A stretch of 52,350 bases of DNA from Syntrophus aciditrophicus (GTDB taxonomy: Bacteria; Desulfobacterota; Syntrophia; Syntrophales; UBA5619), in assembly GCA_020726025.1 (NCBI GenBank), contig DYTH01000004.1:1-52350 (forward strand), read 5' to 3'. This document shows positions 41,401 through 50,200 of this stretch, one piece after another. The notes below the pieces were generated by a model. The model saw only the letters and a program-made list of their open reading frames with translations. It was not told the origin of the DNA and searched no databases. Positions within the stretch are counted from its first letter, which is position 1. Each line of letters opens with the position of its first letter. The position numbers and the translations under genes are program-made.

Positions 41401-42246
41401 ATGGGGTTCAGGGATATGTCGGAACGCGGCGGCATGCTATATGCCCGTATGCCCGAACCCGCCGCTGTTCCTCTGGGAGGCATCAAGGTGGTCACCGTCA
41501 TGCCGGGTGCAGTCCGGAAAGGGGCAAGCACCGTATCCGCGATCTACCTGCTGCTCGATCGCGATACCGGAAAACCGCTGGCGATTCTTGACGGAGAGGC
41601 CCTCACCTTCCGCCGCACGGCGGCTGCATCGGCCCTCGCGGCCCGATATCTTGCCCGTCCTGACTCGCAAACGCTTTTACTGGTGGGAACCGGCGGGCTC
41701 GCTCCCTGGATGGCGCAAGCCCATGCAGAGCTGAATCCATCGATTAAAAGGATTCTGATCTGGGGGCGTTCCATCGATAAAGCCGAATCCGTCGCCCGGA
41801 AACTCACGCTGCGTATTGCCGCTGAACGCGCATTAAAAATTCTCTCGATTCCCGACGTCGAGGAAGCCGTCTTGCAATCCGACGTGATTTCCTGCGCAAC
41901 CACATCAAAAACGCCGATCATTCACGGGGTCTGGGTAAAGCCCGGGACACACATCGATCTGGTCGGCGGATTCCGCCCGGACATGCGCGAGGCGGACGAT
42001 GAAGCCGTTTTTCGTTCGCGTCTTTTCGTGGATACCCGCGCAGGGGCCCTCAGCGAAGCCGGCGATATTCTGGGGCCTGTCACGGCGGGGGTTATCGGCC
42101 TCAACCACGTCATGGGCGAACTGGCCGACCTCGTGCGGGGGACACGGACTGGACGAAAAGATACTTCGGATATTACCATGTTCAAATCGGTGGGAACGGC
42201 GCTGGAGGATCTTGCCGCCGCGGAAACGGTTCTGCGCTCTTCGTAA
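41401..42246 (+). CDS. Ornithine cyclodeaminase/mu-crystallin family protein, N-terminally short
   Basis: About 281 residues of the OCD/mu-crystallin family (NAD(P)H-dependent amino-acid or ketimine enzymes). It has the substrate-binding Lys in G-I-K-V-V-T-V-M-P-G, the Arg in F-R-R-T-A-A-A-S-A-L-A, a Rossmann loop L-L-V-G-T-G-G-L-A-P-W, and the catalytic-region Asp in H-I-D-L-V-G-G-F-R-P-D-M-R-E. The first about 40-50 residues normal for the family are absent. An in-frame TAA lies at 41374-41376 and upstream DNA is occupied by two other gene remnants, so the 5' end was probably lost. No ribosome site precedes the ATG (a TTG sits directly before it). It may be a recent pseudogene or a shortened but working enzyme. 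Confidence 0.7.
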   Translation: MGFRDMSERGGMLYARMPEPAAVPLGGIKVVTVMPGAVRKGASTVSAIYLLLDRDTGKPLAILDGEALTFRRTAAASALAARYLARPDSQTLLLVGTGGLAPWMAQAHAELNPSIKRILIWGRSIDKAESVARKLTLRIAAERALKILSIPDVEEAVLQSDVISCATTSKTPIIHGVWVKPGTHIDLVGGFRPDMREADDEAVFRSRLFVDTRAGALSEAGDILGPVTAGVIGLNHVMGELADLVRGTRTGRKDTSDITMFKSVGTALEDLAAAETVLRSS

Positions 42247-42348
42247 AAATTTGTCCGTTGCCGCCGGTTGTTTCATCCCGCAGGGGTTCTATCTCTCGAT
42301 TTTCCATGTTTATAGAAAATTCCTTGCCTTTTGGCCCGTAGGATGTTA

Positions 42349-42360
42349 CTGGTACACCAG
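42349..42360. promoter_or_regulatory. Candidate GntR operator 1
   Basis: CTGGT-AC-ACCAG is a perfect 5-bp-arm palindrome about 75 bases before the chosen start of the GntR gene. It closely resembles the site at 43289-43300 before livH. FCD-type GntR proteins commonly bind short T-G-G-T/A-C-C-A palindromes, so autoregulation is plausible. Confidence 0.45.
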
Positions 42361-42436
42361 AAGTATGTTTGAGGACATTCATCAAAAAACACCCTGCTGC
42401 GACCTCTTCACACGGCGGGGAAAAACGGGTTGCCTT

Positions 42437-43066
42437 ATGGATAATAAAATATACGATACAATCCGCCAGCGGATACTTTTTATGGAGTATCCGCCAGGGA
42501 CCATTCTCAACGAAAAGGTCCTGGCCGAGGAATTCGGCCTCAGTCGCTCGCCGATTCGCGACGTACTCAACGCCCTGGAAATATCCGGGCTGGTGCGGGT
42601 CATTCCCAGAACCGGAACGCTGGTATCGGAAATCGAATTTCACAAGATGATGGATGTTTACCGTGTGCGTCTGGAAATTGAGGCCCTGGTCGGGCATCTG
42701 GCAGCCGAACACATTACCGAGGATCATCTGCAGGAAATTCTGCAAATTGCCGGGGAATGCCGTGAGCTTTTCGCGGAGCGCGACCGCCGGAGGCTGATCA
42801 TGATCGATATGAAATTCAGGCAGGTGCTCTACGAGGCGGCCAACAATCCTACCCTGAAGGAGATATCCCAGCACCTGTACGATCAAACGGTGCGGATATG
42901 GTACAATTTTCTGGATCGCACCGACTGGAAAATCGAGATTCAGGGCATGCTTGATGAAATTCTTCAGACACACGAGATACTCTTTTCCCGCCAGCCGTCC
43001 GAAGCGTGGACGGTGCGCAAAGGCTTTCTGCAAAACTATCTGGATAGACTCAAGAAAAAATTTTAG
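42437..43066 (+). CDS. GntR-family transcriptional regulator (FadR/FCD subgroup)
   Basis: A 209-residue regulator. The winged helix-turn-helix occupies about 5-70, with L-A-E-E-F-G-L-S-R-S-P-I-R-D-V-L-N-A-L as recognition region and G-L-V-R-V-I-P-R-T-G as the wing. An all-helical FCD effector domain (about 80-205) follows, in which the acidic and His residues (E-I-E-A, H-E-I-L) would bind metal and an organic acid or amino acid. An ATG 24 codons earlier (42365) is possible; neither start has a strong ribosome site. It sits between an OCD-like gene and the liv importer on the same strand, so it likely controls uptake and use of the imported amino acid. Confidence 0.88.
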   Translation: MDNKIYDTIRQRILFMEYPPGTILNEKVLAEEFGLSRSPIRDVLNALEISGLVRVIPRTGTLVSEIEFHKMMDVYRVRLEIEALVGHLAAEHITEDHLQEILQIAGECRELFAERDRRRLIMIDMKFRQVLYEAANNPTLKEISQHLYDQTVRIWYNFLDRTDWKIEIQGMLDEILQTHEILFSRQPSEAWTVRKGFLQNYLDRLKKKF

Positions 43067-43071
43067 CTGTT

Positions 43072-43214
43072 GAGCCAATTGCAAAACCAGCTTATTTAAC
43101 TCACCCCGGCGAAAGCGAAGCTTCATGTTCATAAAGCCGGGGTCCAGAATATCTTGAAAATACTGGATACCGTCTTTCGACGGTATGACGCACAGGGACT
43201 TTTGCAATTGGCTC
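43072..43214. repeat. MITE-like inverted-repeat element (type A, copy 1)
   Basis: Perfect 15-bp inverted ends GAGCCAATTGCAAAA (43072-43086) and its complement (43200-43214) bound 143 bases. Inside are a hairpin ATACCGTC-TTTC-GACGGTAT (43167-43186) and the GCGAAGCTTCATGTTCA core found in other repeats here. It follows the GntR stop by five bases and separates the regulator from the liv operon. The rest of the 43067-43403 gap holds a TTGACA (43237-43242) with no good -10, and the second operator-like palindrome. Confidence 0.8.
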
Positions 43215-43288
43215 TGTTTCAAAAACTAAAAAATGCTTGACACATCTTTATACTTCAGGTAATTCACGGCCATATCTTAAATGTTTTA

Positions 43289-43300
43289 GTGGTATATCAG
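43289..43300. promoter_or_regulatory. Candidate GntR operator 2, before livH
   Basis: GTGGTATATCAG matches operator 1 (CTGGTACACCAG) at nine of 12 positions and keeps the TGGT-A-A-CAG pattern with one imperfect arm. It lies about 105 bases upstream of livH, a suitable place to control the importer operon. Confidence 0.4.
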
Positions 43301-43403
43301 TACGCAATTAAAAAAACACCATCTATCCTGATCAACTGCCAATGCCCGCGAAATGTGATAGCAGATTCTGGGATAGCCAACTGGAAAGGCGGGGGAAAAC
43401 CTT

Positions 43404-44282
43404 ATGTTCTGGCAACAGATAGTAAACGGGGTCTCTTTGGGCGCCATTTATGCCCTGATCACCATTGGCTACAGCATGGTTTACGGCATTATGAAGATGA
43501 TGAATTTCGCCCATGGCGACGTTTACATGTTCGGCACCTTTTTGACCTACACGCTGATGACGGCCTTTCATTTCAATATCTTCACCGCTGTCCTGGTTGG
43601 CCTGGCCGTCGGCGCCGCCCTGGCCGCGCTGGTGGAGATCGCCGCCTACCGGCCCCTCCGGAACGCCCCCCAGGGAAGAAACATCAGCATGATCACGGCG
43701 CTGGGCGCCGCCTACATCATTCAGAACGGCGAGGAAATTTTCTGGGGCGTCGAAGCGCGTCGGTTTCCTTCCATTGTCGGAGGCGATGTCGTCAGCATTC
43801 TGGGTTTGAGCATCTCCAAGGTGCAGATCATGACGCTTCTGTTGAGCGTCATGCTCCTGGTTCTGTTTCATTTTTTCCTTAAATACCACAAGGTCGGCAA
43901 GGCCATTCTCTGCCTTGCCCAGGATGTTGACACCTCATCCCTGATGGGAATCCCCATCAACCGAACCGCGAGCATCGTGTATGCGCTGGGCGGAATGCTG
44001 GGGGTTGCGGGCGGCATCCTCTACTGTTCAGCGTATAACGTCATCAGCATTGCCATGGGTTTTTCCGGTACGATCGTCGCCTTCACGGCCGCGGTTTTCG
44101 GCGGAATAGGCAGCCTGAGCGGCGCCCTTTTGGGAAGCCTGATCGTCGGGCTTGCCCAGAGCCTCGTCGGGGCCTATGTTTCAACAACATTCCGCGACGT
44201 CATTACTTTTGCCATTTTAATCATCCTTTTGCTCATCAGGCCGGAGGGTCTTCTGGGAAAAAGGACAAAAATCAAGGTGTAA
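43404..44282 (+). CDS. livH: Branched-chain amino acid ABC transporter permease LivH
   Basis: A 292-residue permease with eight or so hydrophobic helices and the LivH opening Q-Q-I-V-N-G-V-S-L-G-A-I-Y-A-L-I-T-I-G-Y (split motif) followed by M-V-Y-G-I-M-K-M-M-N-F-A-H-G-D. A-L-G-G-M-L-G-V-A-G-G-I-L-Y and A-A-V-F-G-G-I-G-S-L-S-G-A come near the C-terminus, in the loop that contacts the ATPases. It forms the membrane channel with LivM. GGGGG lies ahead of the ATG. livM begins three bases after its stop. Confidence 0.93.
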   Translation: MFWQQIVNGVSLGAIYALITIGYSMVYGIMKMMNFAHGDVYMFGTFLTYTLMTAFHFNIFTAVLVGLAVGAALAALVEIAAYRPLRNAPQGRNISMITALGAAYIIQNGEEIFWGVEARRFPSIVGGDVVSILGLSISKVQIMTLLLSVMLLVLFHFFLKYHKVGKAILCLAQDVDTSSLMGIPINRTASIVYALGGMLGVAGGILYCSAYNVISIAMGFSGTIVAFTAAVFGGIGSLSGALLGSLIVGLAQSLVGAYVSTTFRDVITFAILIILLLIRPEGLLGKRTKIKV

Positions 44283-44285
44283 ATC

Positions 44286-45245
44286 GTGGAAGCAATAAAA
44301 CTCGAACGCTTCAAGCCGTTGTTCATTGTGCTGGTTCTCATTTCCGCCTTTGCTCTGCCTCTGGCGGTCAAAAATGAGTACTTCCTCCGGGTGCTCGTCA
44401 TGATCTGGATTTATTCGATTCTCAGCATCAGCCTGAACTTCATCATCGGGTTCTCCAGCTCCCTGTCGTTCGGCCATCATGCCTTTTACGGGATCGGCGC
44501 CTACACGACGGCGCTCATGATGACCATGCTGGGCGCACCCTTTCTCTACGCCCTGGCGGCATCCATTGTCGTTACCTTTTTGTTCGGCGTTGCGGTGGGA
44601 ATCCCCGTCACAAGGGTGCGCGGCGACTATCTGGTTTTGCTGACGCTGGCCTTTGGCGAGATGTTCCGCCTGACCATGCAGGGATGGATCGATTTTACCG
44701 GCGGGCAGATGGGCGTGGTCGGCATCCCTGCCCCGGTGATATGGGGCTTCAAGATCAAAACAAACTTCCATTTTTATTATCTCGCCCTTGTCCTGCTGAT
44801 TCTGACCTATGTCACGCTGCATACGATAACCCGCTCCAGGATCGGCCGGGCGATGATCGCCATTCGGGAGGACGAACTTGCCGCATCGACAAGCGGAATC
44901 AATGCCGGTTTTTACAAACTTCTCAATTTTTCTTTGGGCTGCATGTACGCCGGCGTGGCCGGAAGCTTCATGGCGGTTTACATGACGGCCATCGCCCCTT
45001 CCAATTTCACGCTGAACGAAGGGGTGCTGATGATCGTCATGGTCATTGTCGGCGGCCTCGGCAGTTTCGCGGGGTCGATTATCGGCGCGGCCGTCATGCT
45101 CATCTCCACGGAGGCCTTCCGGTCGGTCTATCAGTACCGGCTCTTGATCATCGGCCTGATCATGGTGCTGGTGCTGCTCTGGCGACCCCAGGGTATCATG
45201 GGCGTGGGGGCATGGAAAAAGATATCCCAAAAAGGCGGGAATTGA
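44286..45245 (+). CDS. livM: Branched-chain amino acid ABC transporter permease LivM
   Basis: A 319-residue permease that pairs with LivH. It has the LivM signatures I-L-S-I-S-L-N-F-I-I-G-F-S-S-S-L-S-F-G-H (two adjoining motifs), A-F-Y-G-I-G-A-Y, and T-R-V-R-G-D-Y-L-V-L-L-T-L-A-F-G-E-M. In the cytoplasmic coupling region it has G-R-A-M-I-A-I-R-E-D-E-L-A-A and V-I-V-G-G-L-G-S-F-A-G. It starts at GTG 44286. livG follows one base after the stop, so the four-gene core of the importer is one transcript. Confidence 0.93.
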   Translation: MEAIKLERFKPLFIVLVLISAFALPLAVKNEYFLRVLVMIWIYSILSISLNFIIGFSSSLSFGHHAFYGIGAYTTALMMTMLGAPFLYALAASIVVTFLFGVAVGIPVTRVRGDYLVLLTLAFGEMFRLTMQGWIDFTGGQMGVVGIPAPVIWGFKIKTNFHFYYLALVLLILTYVTLHTITRSRIGRAMIAIREDELAASTSGINAGFYKLLNFSLGCMYAGVAGSFMAVYMTAIAPSNFTLNEGVLMIVMVIVGGLGSFAGSIIGAAVMLISTEAFRSVYQYRLLIIGLIMVLVLLWRPQGIMGVGAWKKISQKGGN

Positions 45246-45246
45246 C

Positions 45247-46026
45247 ATGCAGAGTTTATTGCAGCTTGATAATGTTACCGTAAGCTTCGGAGGCGTCACC
45301 GCCGTCGCGGCCATGTCGTTCGAAATCAATCAGGGGGAAATTGTCGGGCTGATCGGCCCGAACGGCTCCGGCAAGACGACCGTTCTCAACATCATATCCA
45401 AGATTTACACCCCGGATCGCGGACGTCTCCTTTTGAAGGGAAAGGACATTACCGGTTACCGCACCCACCAGATAACCTCTCACGGCATTGCCCGCACCTT
45501 TCAGAATTTGCGTATCTTCAAAAACATCACCTGCCTGGACAACGTCCTGATCGGTCAGCATACACTCCTGAAAAATAACATGTTTTCGATATTCTTCCGC
45601 CCCGTGAAGAGCCGACGCGAAGAAAGAGACGCCCGGAATCGCGCCCTGGAGCTGCTGAAACTGGTCGGTCTGGAAAATCAGGAGAATGTCCTGGCGCAGT
45701 CGCTTCCCTATGGGGCCCAGCGACGCCTCGAAATTGCCCGCGCTCTCTCGGCCAATCCGGAGCTTCTGCTTCTCGACGAACCCAATGCGGGCATGAACCC
45801 CATAGAAAGCCAGTCTCTTATTCACCTGATCGAAAAAATACGGGCAATGGGCAAGACCATCCTGATCATCGAACACAACATGAAGCTGATCATGAGCGTA
45901 TCCGACCGTATTGTGGTTTTGAATTCCGGAAACAAGCTCATGGAGGGAACGCCCGCCGAGGTTCAGGCCAGTTGCGAGGTGCAGGAAATATACCTGGGCA
46001 GCGATGAGGAGGACGGACTATGCTGA
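45247..46026 (+). CDS. livG: Branched-chain amino acid ABC transporter ATPase LivG
   Basis: A 259-residue ATP-binding subunit. Walker A is G-P-N-G-S-G-K-T-T (about 38-46), the Q loop follows in I-A-R-T-F-Q-N-L-R-I-F-K, the signature is the LivG-type L-P-Y-G-A-Q-R-R-L-E-I-A-R-A-L, Walker B is L-L-L-L-D-E-P-N-A-G-M, and the switch His lies in I-I-E-H-N-M-K. The C-terminal G-T-P-A-E-V is typical. Its 3' end overlaps livF by seven bases. Confidence 0.95.
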   Translation: MQSLLQLDNVTVSFGGVTAVAAMSFEINQGEIVGLIGPNGSGKTTVLNIISKIYTPDRGRLLLKGKDITGYRTHQITSHGIARTFQNLRIFKNITCLDNVLIGQHTLLKNNMFSIFFRPVKSRREERDARNRALELLKLVGLENQENVLAQSLPYGAQRRLEIARALSANPELLLLDEPNAGMNPIESQSLIHLIEKIRAMGKTILIIEHNMKLIMSVSDRIVVLNSGNKLMEGTPAEVQASCEVQEIYLGSDEEDGLC

Positions 46027-46724
46027 AAATAGAAGACCTGACCGCCCGCTACGGCAATATCGAGGTTCTGCACGGCATATCCATGGAGGTCGGCAAGGGA
46101 GAGATCGTCGCCCTGATCGGGGCCAACGGCGCCGGGAAAAGCACCCTGCTCAAGTCCATCATGGGGCTGGTTCCCCCCAGCAAGGGACGGATAGAGTTCG
46201 AGGGAAAGGCGATTGCCCAGCTTACCCCTGAAAAGGTGGTGCGCCTCGGGCTGGTTTTGTCGCCGGAGGGCCGGAATGTTTTTCCGCTGCATACGGTGGA
46301 AACGAATCTGCAAATGGGCGCGTACGTCCGGGGGGATCATGCCGGGATCCGGGAGGATATGGACAAATTCTACGAGATGTTTCCCCCACTGAAGCGGATG
46401 CGGAAAAAAAATGCCGGTCTTCTCTCGGGTGGCGAGCAGCAGATGCTGGCGATTGCCCGGGCCCTGATGTCCAGGCCGCGCTGCGTTTTGCTCGATGAGC
46501 CGTCCATGGGGCTTGCGCCCCTGCTGGTAAACGAGATTTTCCGCATCGTCAAATCTCTCCACGCGGACGGGCGCACAGTCCTTCTGGTGGAGCAAAACGC
46601 GAGGAAGGCCCTCGCCATCTCCGATCGGGCATATATGCTCGAAACAGGAAAGATCGTTTTAAGCGGCAACAGCAGGGAATTGCTCCACGATGAACGGGTG
46701 CGGCAATCCTACCTGGGCGAGTAA
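46020..46724 (+). CDS. livF: Branched-chain amino acid ABC transporter ATPase LivF
   Basis: A 234-residue ATP-binding subunit that forms a heterodimer with LivG. Walker A is G-A-N-G-A-G-K-S-T, the signature L-S-G-G-E-Q-Q-M-L-A-I-A-R, Walker B V-L-L-D-E-P-S-M-G-L-A-P, and the switch His position is occupied by Gln in L-V-E-Q-N, as is usual for LivF. GAGGAGG in the end of livG precedes the ATG. Confidence 0.95.
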   Translation: MLKIEDLTARYGNIEVLHGISMEVGKGEIVALIGANGAGKSTLLKSIMGLVPPSKGRIEFEGKAIAQLTPEKVVRLGLVLSPEGRNVFPLHTVETNLQMGAYVRGDHAGIREDMDKFYEMFPPLKRMRKKNAGLLSGGEQQMLAIARALMSRPRCVLLDEPSMGLAPLLVNEIFRIVKSLHADGRTVLLVEQNARKALAISDRAYMLETGKIVLSGNSRELLHDERVRQSYLGE

Positions 46725-46812
46725 CGAGAAGGGGGCAGGGCTTGAACGGGGTTATCCGGCAGGTTCTGTCGTAACAACTGTCTGTATCAAAATATTTTTC
46801 AAGGAGGGTTTT

Positions 46813-47967
46813 ATGAAAAAAGGTCTGGTTGTTCTTATGATGGCGCTGGTTCTCGCCATCGCGTTTGTCATGCCGGCAATGGCCGACAAGGGCGTCGATT
46901 CCAAGGGGAAGGTTATCAAGTTCGCCGCTGTCGGACCTCTTACCGGGGAGATGGCCGTTTATGGCGTCGATCAGAAAAAGGGCGTGGAAGCGGCCGTCGA
47001 TAACATAAACGCGGCGGGTGGTTTGAAGTCCGGCCCCTACAAGGGCTACAAGCTCGAGGCGATCTATTTTGACGACAAGGCGGACCCGAAAGAGTCGGCC
47101 AACATCGCCCAGCAGGTTGTCATCGGTAATTATTTCGCGGAGATAGGGCCGACGAACTCTTCGCCGGCAAGTTCCTCCGCCCCGATTTACGATCGCGCCG
47201 ACATGCCGATGATCCTGGTCTATGCCTCGGATACGCGCCTGACCCATTCCGGCTACACCAATGTTTTCCGTATTGTCGTAACCACCGACACCGAAGCGGA
47301 GAGCTACGCCCGTCATCTGGTGAAGACTCTGAAACACAAAAAAATCGTGGAAATCTGGGAAAACACCGCCTACGGGCAGGCGCTGCATAAATCGTTCGTC
47401 AAAAACCTGAAGGCGGCAGGCGGGGAACTGCTCCTTTCCGAGAGCATCGACGCCGCCAAGGATGTCGATTTCAAGGCCATTCTCACCAAGATGAAGTCTC
47501 TCAACCCGGATGTGCTGCAACTGAACGTCACCTACACCCCCGGCGGACTGATTGTCAGCCAGGCGCGCGGCATGGGCTTCAATGTTCCGATGCTCTCCGC
47601 AATCGGCTGCAACAACCCCAAGTTCATCGAGATGATGCCGGCAAATCCCGGAACCGTTTATCTGAGCCCCACCTTCAACCAGTTGTCGAAACAACCGGCC
47701 ATCGTAAACTTCATTTCGTCCTATAAGAAGAAGTTCAATGCCGAACCGAGCGAATCGGCGGCGCTGGCCTACGACGCGGTCAACGCGCTGAAGGGGGCGC
47801 TTGAGGCAGGCGCGGCAAAGCCGGCCGACGTCAAGACCTTCCTCCGCAAGGTTGATTTCAAGGGGGTAACCAACCGCATCCGTTTTGACGAATTCGGCGA
47901 TGTCTCCCAGCCGTCGCTGCCCCTGTGGAAACTCAACAAAAACAAGCAGTGGGAATCCGTCAATTAA
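46813..47967 (+). CDS. Periplasmic amino-acid-binding protein (LivJ/LivK-like)
   Basis: A 384-residue solute-binding protein of the leucine-binding type I fold. The signal peptide has n-region M-K-K, a hydrophobic core L-V-V-L-M-M-A-L-V-L-A-I-A-F-V-M and cleavage after A-M-A. The mature part has F-A-A-V-G-P-L-T-G-E-M-A-V-Y-G near its start and A-A-V-D-N-I-N-A-A-G-G-L. The ligand is unknown; relatives bind branched-chain or other amino acids, urea or aromatic acids. AAGGAGG (46801-46807) fixes the start. Placement last in the liv operon, after the ATPases, is common in this group of bacteria. Confidence 0.93.
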   Translation: MKKGLVVLMMALVLAIAFVMPAMADKGVDSKGKVIKFAAVGPLTGEMAVYGVDQKKGVEAAVDNINAAGGLKSGPYKGYKLEAIYFDDKADPKESANIAQQVVIGNYFAEIGPTNSSPASSSAPIYDRADMPMILVYASDTRLTHSGYTNVFRIVVTTDTEAESYARHLVKTLKHKKIVEIWENTAYGQALHKSFVKNLKAAGGELLLSESIDAAKDVDFKAILTKMKSLNPDVLQLNVTYTPGGLIVSQARGMGFNVPMLSAIGCNNPKFIEMMPANPGTVYLSPTFNQLSKQPAIVNFISSYKKKFNAEPSESAALAYDAVNALKGALEAGAAKPADVKTFLRKVDFKGVTNRIRFDEFGDVSQPSLPLWKLNKNKQWESVN

Positions 47968-47996
47968 TTGAATGCATGAATTAACTTTAAACCAAA

Positions 47997-48117
47997 GAGC
48001 CAATTGCAAAACCAAGCTAATCCGTCGCCCCGGCGAAAGCCGGGGCCCAGAAATGACTGAAAAGACTGGATTCCGGCTTTCGCCGGAATGACGAAGAAGG
48101 ACTTTTGCAATTGGCTC
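47997..48117. repeat. MITE-like inverted-repeat element (type A, copy 2)
   Basis: The same perfect 15-bp ends as copy 1 (47997-48011 and 48103-48117) bound 121 bases. The inside has two nested G+C hairpins built on CCCCGGCGAAAGCCGGGG and TTCCGGCTTTCGCCGGAA. It separates the binding-protein gene from the racemase-family gene, so the liv operon is flanked by copies of one element. Confidence 0.8.
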
Positions 48118-48187
48118 CAAAGGAAAGTGGGGGGGCATCCGTTCCCCCGTTTTCCTTTTAGACCATCCTGCTTGAGGAGGCGCCCCC

Positions 48188-48922
48188 ATGGTTTACCAGG
48201 CCGTTCAAAAACAGTACAGCGCCGGCGAGGCTGTCGGCATTCTCCTTCTTGACGCCCTTCTCCCGCTGCCGCCGGGGGATGTCGCAAACGCCACGACCTA
48301 TCCCTTTCCCGTCCGATACCAGGTGGTAAAAGCCGCCTCGATCGACAGACTGATCTACCAGCGCGACCCGGAGCTTCTTCAGCCTTTCATCGACGGCGCA
48401 TGGGAACTGGTGCATGCCGGCGTCAAGGCAATAACCAGCGACTGCGGCTTCATGGCCCTGTTTCAGGAAAGAATGGCCGATGAAATCCCCGTCCCGGTTT
48501 TTCTCTCCAGTCTTCTACAGGTTCCCTTCATCCACCGGACGCTGCGCAAGGGTGAAAAGGTGGGGATAATCGCCGCGGACAGCAGGCAGCTTACCGAACG
48601 CCACCTGCGGGCGGTCGGGGTAACGGAAGATATGCCGGTCAAGATTGTCGGGATGAATGAAAAAGAAGGGTTCAGCTCCGCCATTCTGGAGGAAAAGGGC
48701 TCTCTCGATTTTGAAAAGGTGGAGGCGGAGGTTGTTGAGCAGGCCCTGAAGCTCACCGAAAATGACGGCAAGGTTAAATCGATCCTGCTGGAGTGCTCGA
48801 ATCTGCCGCAATACGCGGCCGCCGTCCAGAAGGCGGTCAACCTTCCCGTGTACGACTTCAACACCATGATCGGACATGTCTATTCAGCGCTTGTCCGAAA
48901 ACCGTATCAGGGATTTGTATAA
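48188..48922 (+). CDS. Aspartate/glutamate racemase-family protein
   Basis: A 244-residue member of the Asp/Glu/hydantoin racemase superfamily. Two cysteines sit in the positions of the catalytic pair: S-D-C-G-F-M (about residue 91) and L-L-E-C-S-N-L-P (about 205). Strands V-G-I-L-L-L and V-G-I-I-A-A-D fit the pseudo-symmetric two-domain fold. Relatives racemise amino acids or act as maleate isomerase or arylmalonate decarboxylase-like enzymes. The substrate here is not evident. GAGGAGG precedes the ATG. Its place between an amino-acid importer and a D/N-substituted amino-acid oxidoreductase suggests it prepares the imported amino acid for oxidation. Confidence 0.78.
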   Translation: MVYQAVQKQYSAGEAVGILLLDALLPLPPGDVANATTYPFPVRYQVVKAASIDRLIYQRDPELLQPFIDGAWELVHAGVKAITSDCGFMALFQERMADEIPVPVFLSSLLQVPFIHRTLRKGEKVGIIAADSRQLTERHLRAVGVTEDMPVKIVGMNEKEGFSSAILEEKGSLDFEKVEAEVVEQALKLTENDGKVKSILLECSNLPQYAAAVQKAVNLPVYDFNTMIGHVYSALVRKPYQGFV

Positions 48923-48997
48923 AAATAGTTCCGGAAGATCAGAAGCAGACTCGATATTTTGATGAAGAAAGCAGTCTTTTAGAAAGGGTTTAGGACA

Positions 48998-50170
48998 ATG
49001 CAGCAGACAAACAGCGACGTTTTGATCATCGGCGGCGGCATCATGGGATCCTCCACCGCCTACCATCTGACAAAGGCGGACCCCACCCTGAAGATTTCCG
49101 TGGTGGAGAAGGATCCTTCCTACACCTATGCATCATCCGCGCTCAGCGCGACCAATGTCCGCGTACAGTTCAGCCTCCAGGAAAACATTCAGGCGTCGCA
49201 ATACACGCTTAAAATACTCGAAAATTTTGAAGACGAGATGGCCGTTGAGGGGGAAAAACCCGATATCGACTACCACGCTGAAGGCAATCTTTTTATTGTG
49301 GAAGAAAAAGGCAGGGAACTGGCGGAAAAGGCGCTTCAGTTGCAGCGGTCCCTTGACTGCGAGGTGGAGTGGTGGTCGCCGGAGAAGATCAGGGAGGCCT
49401 GTCCGCTTTACGAAACAGGCAATTACGCGGGAGGCGCCTTTGGGGCTAAAGACGGACGACTGGACGCCTACTCGCTGCTTATGGCATACAAAAACAAGGC
49501 CCGTTCCCAGGGGGCGGTTTACATAAAGGACGAGGCGGTTGAGATCCTGACAGAAAATGGATGCGCCACGGGGGCGCTCCTAGCCTCGGGAAACACGATC
49601 AAGGCCGGGCATGTGATCAACTGCGCCGGCCCATGGGCCGCCCGGCTTGCCCGGACTGCGGGCGTCGCGCTGCCGATTGAACCGATCAAACGGCAGATTT
49701 TCGTCATGACGCCGGCGGTAAAATTGGAGCGTCCGCTTCCCTTCACCATCCTGCCGTCAGGGTTTTACTTCCGGACGGAGCCGGGAGGCATGATTCTTAT
49801 GGGGAAATCGCTTCAGGAAGATCCGGTTGGCTTTGATTTCAGTTGGGACGACAAGAGATACTATGATCAGCTCTGGCCGGAGCTGGCGGAGCTGATTCCC
49901 GCTTTCGATACGGCCAAACTCAACAGAGGCTGGGCGGGGCTCTACGCCGTCAACACGCTTGACGAAAACGCCATTCTTGGTGAGTGGCCGAATTTAAAGA
50001 GATTTTTTCTGGCAAACGGCTTTTCCGGGCACGGCATGCAGCACGGCCCGGCGGTTGGGCGCTATATCGCGGAGATCGTTCTGGGGGTAAAACCGCACCT
50101 GGATCTTTCAAGGCTGGGCCCGGAGAGGATCCTGGAAAACAGACCCCTGCACGAAGACGGCATCGTTTGA
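48998..50170 (+). CDS. FAD-dependent amino-acid oxidoreductase (DAO family)
   Basis: A 390-residue DAO-type flavoprotein, related to D-amino-acid, sarcosine and glycine oxidases or dehydrogenases. The FAD-binding motif is [14 protein letters not shown] (about 7-20), and a family [10 protein letters not shown] lies in the middle. C-terminally it has G-W-A-G-L-Y-A-V, and [20 protein letters not shown] closes the FAD site. In an anaerobe it probably passes electrons to a carrier rather than oxygen. The product would be a 2-oxo acid or an aldehyde plus amine, which fits the aldehyde oxidoreductase encoded 30 bases downstream. Confidence 0.87.
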   Translation: MQQTNSDVLIIGGGIMGSSTAYHLTKADPTLKISVVEKDPSYTYASSALSATNVRVQFSLQENIQASQYTLKILENFEDEMAVEGEKPDIDYHAEGNLFIVEEKGRELAEKALQLQRSLDCEVEWWSPEKIREACPLYETGNYAGGAFGAKDGRLDAYSLLMAYKNKARSQGAVYIKDEAVEILTENGCATGALLASGNTIKAGHVINCAGPWAARLARTAGVALPIEPIKRQIFVMTPAVKLERPLPFTILPSGFYFRTEPGGMILMGKSLQEDPVGFDFSWDDKRYYDQLWPELAELIPAFDTAKLNRGWAGLYAVNTLDENAILGEWPNLKRFFLANGFSGHGMQHGPAVGRYIAEIVLGVKPHLDLSRLGPERILENRPLHEDGIV

Positions 50171-50200
50171 ACCAGACTATTATTCATAGAGGAGAAGAAA

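Noticed and set aside
43237-43265. TTGACA before livH as a full sigma70 promoter
   Set aside because: The -35 is perfect, but at 16-18 bases downstream the best -10 (TAATTC) is poor, so no promoter is claimed.
43072-48117. livHMGFK between two inverted-repeat elements as a composite transposon
   Set aside because: The elements carry no transposase, the genes are standard chromosomal importer genes, and no target duplication could be seen.
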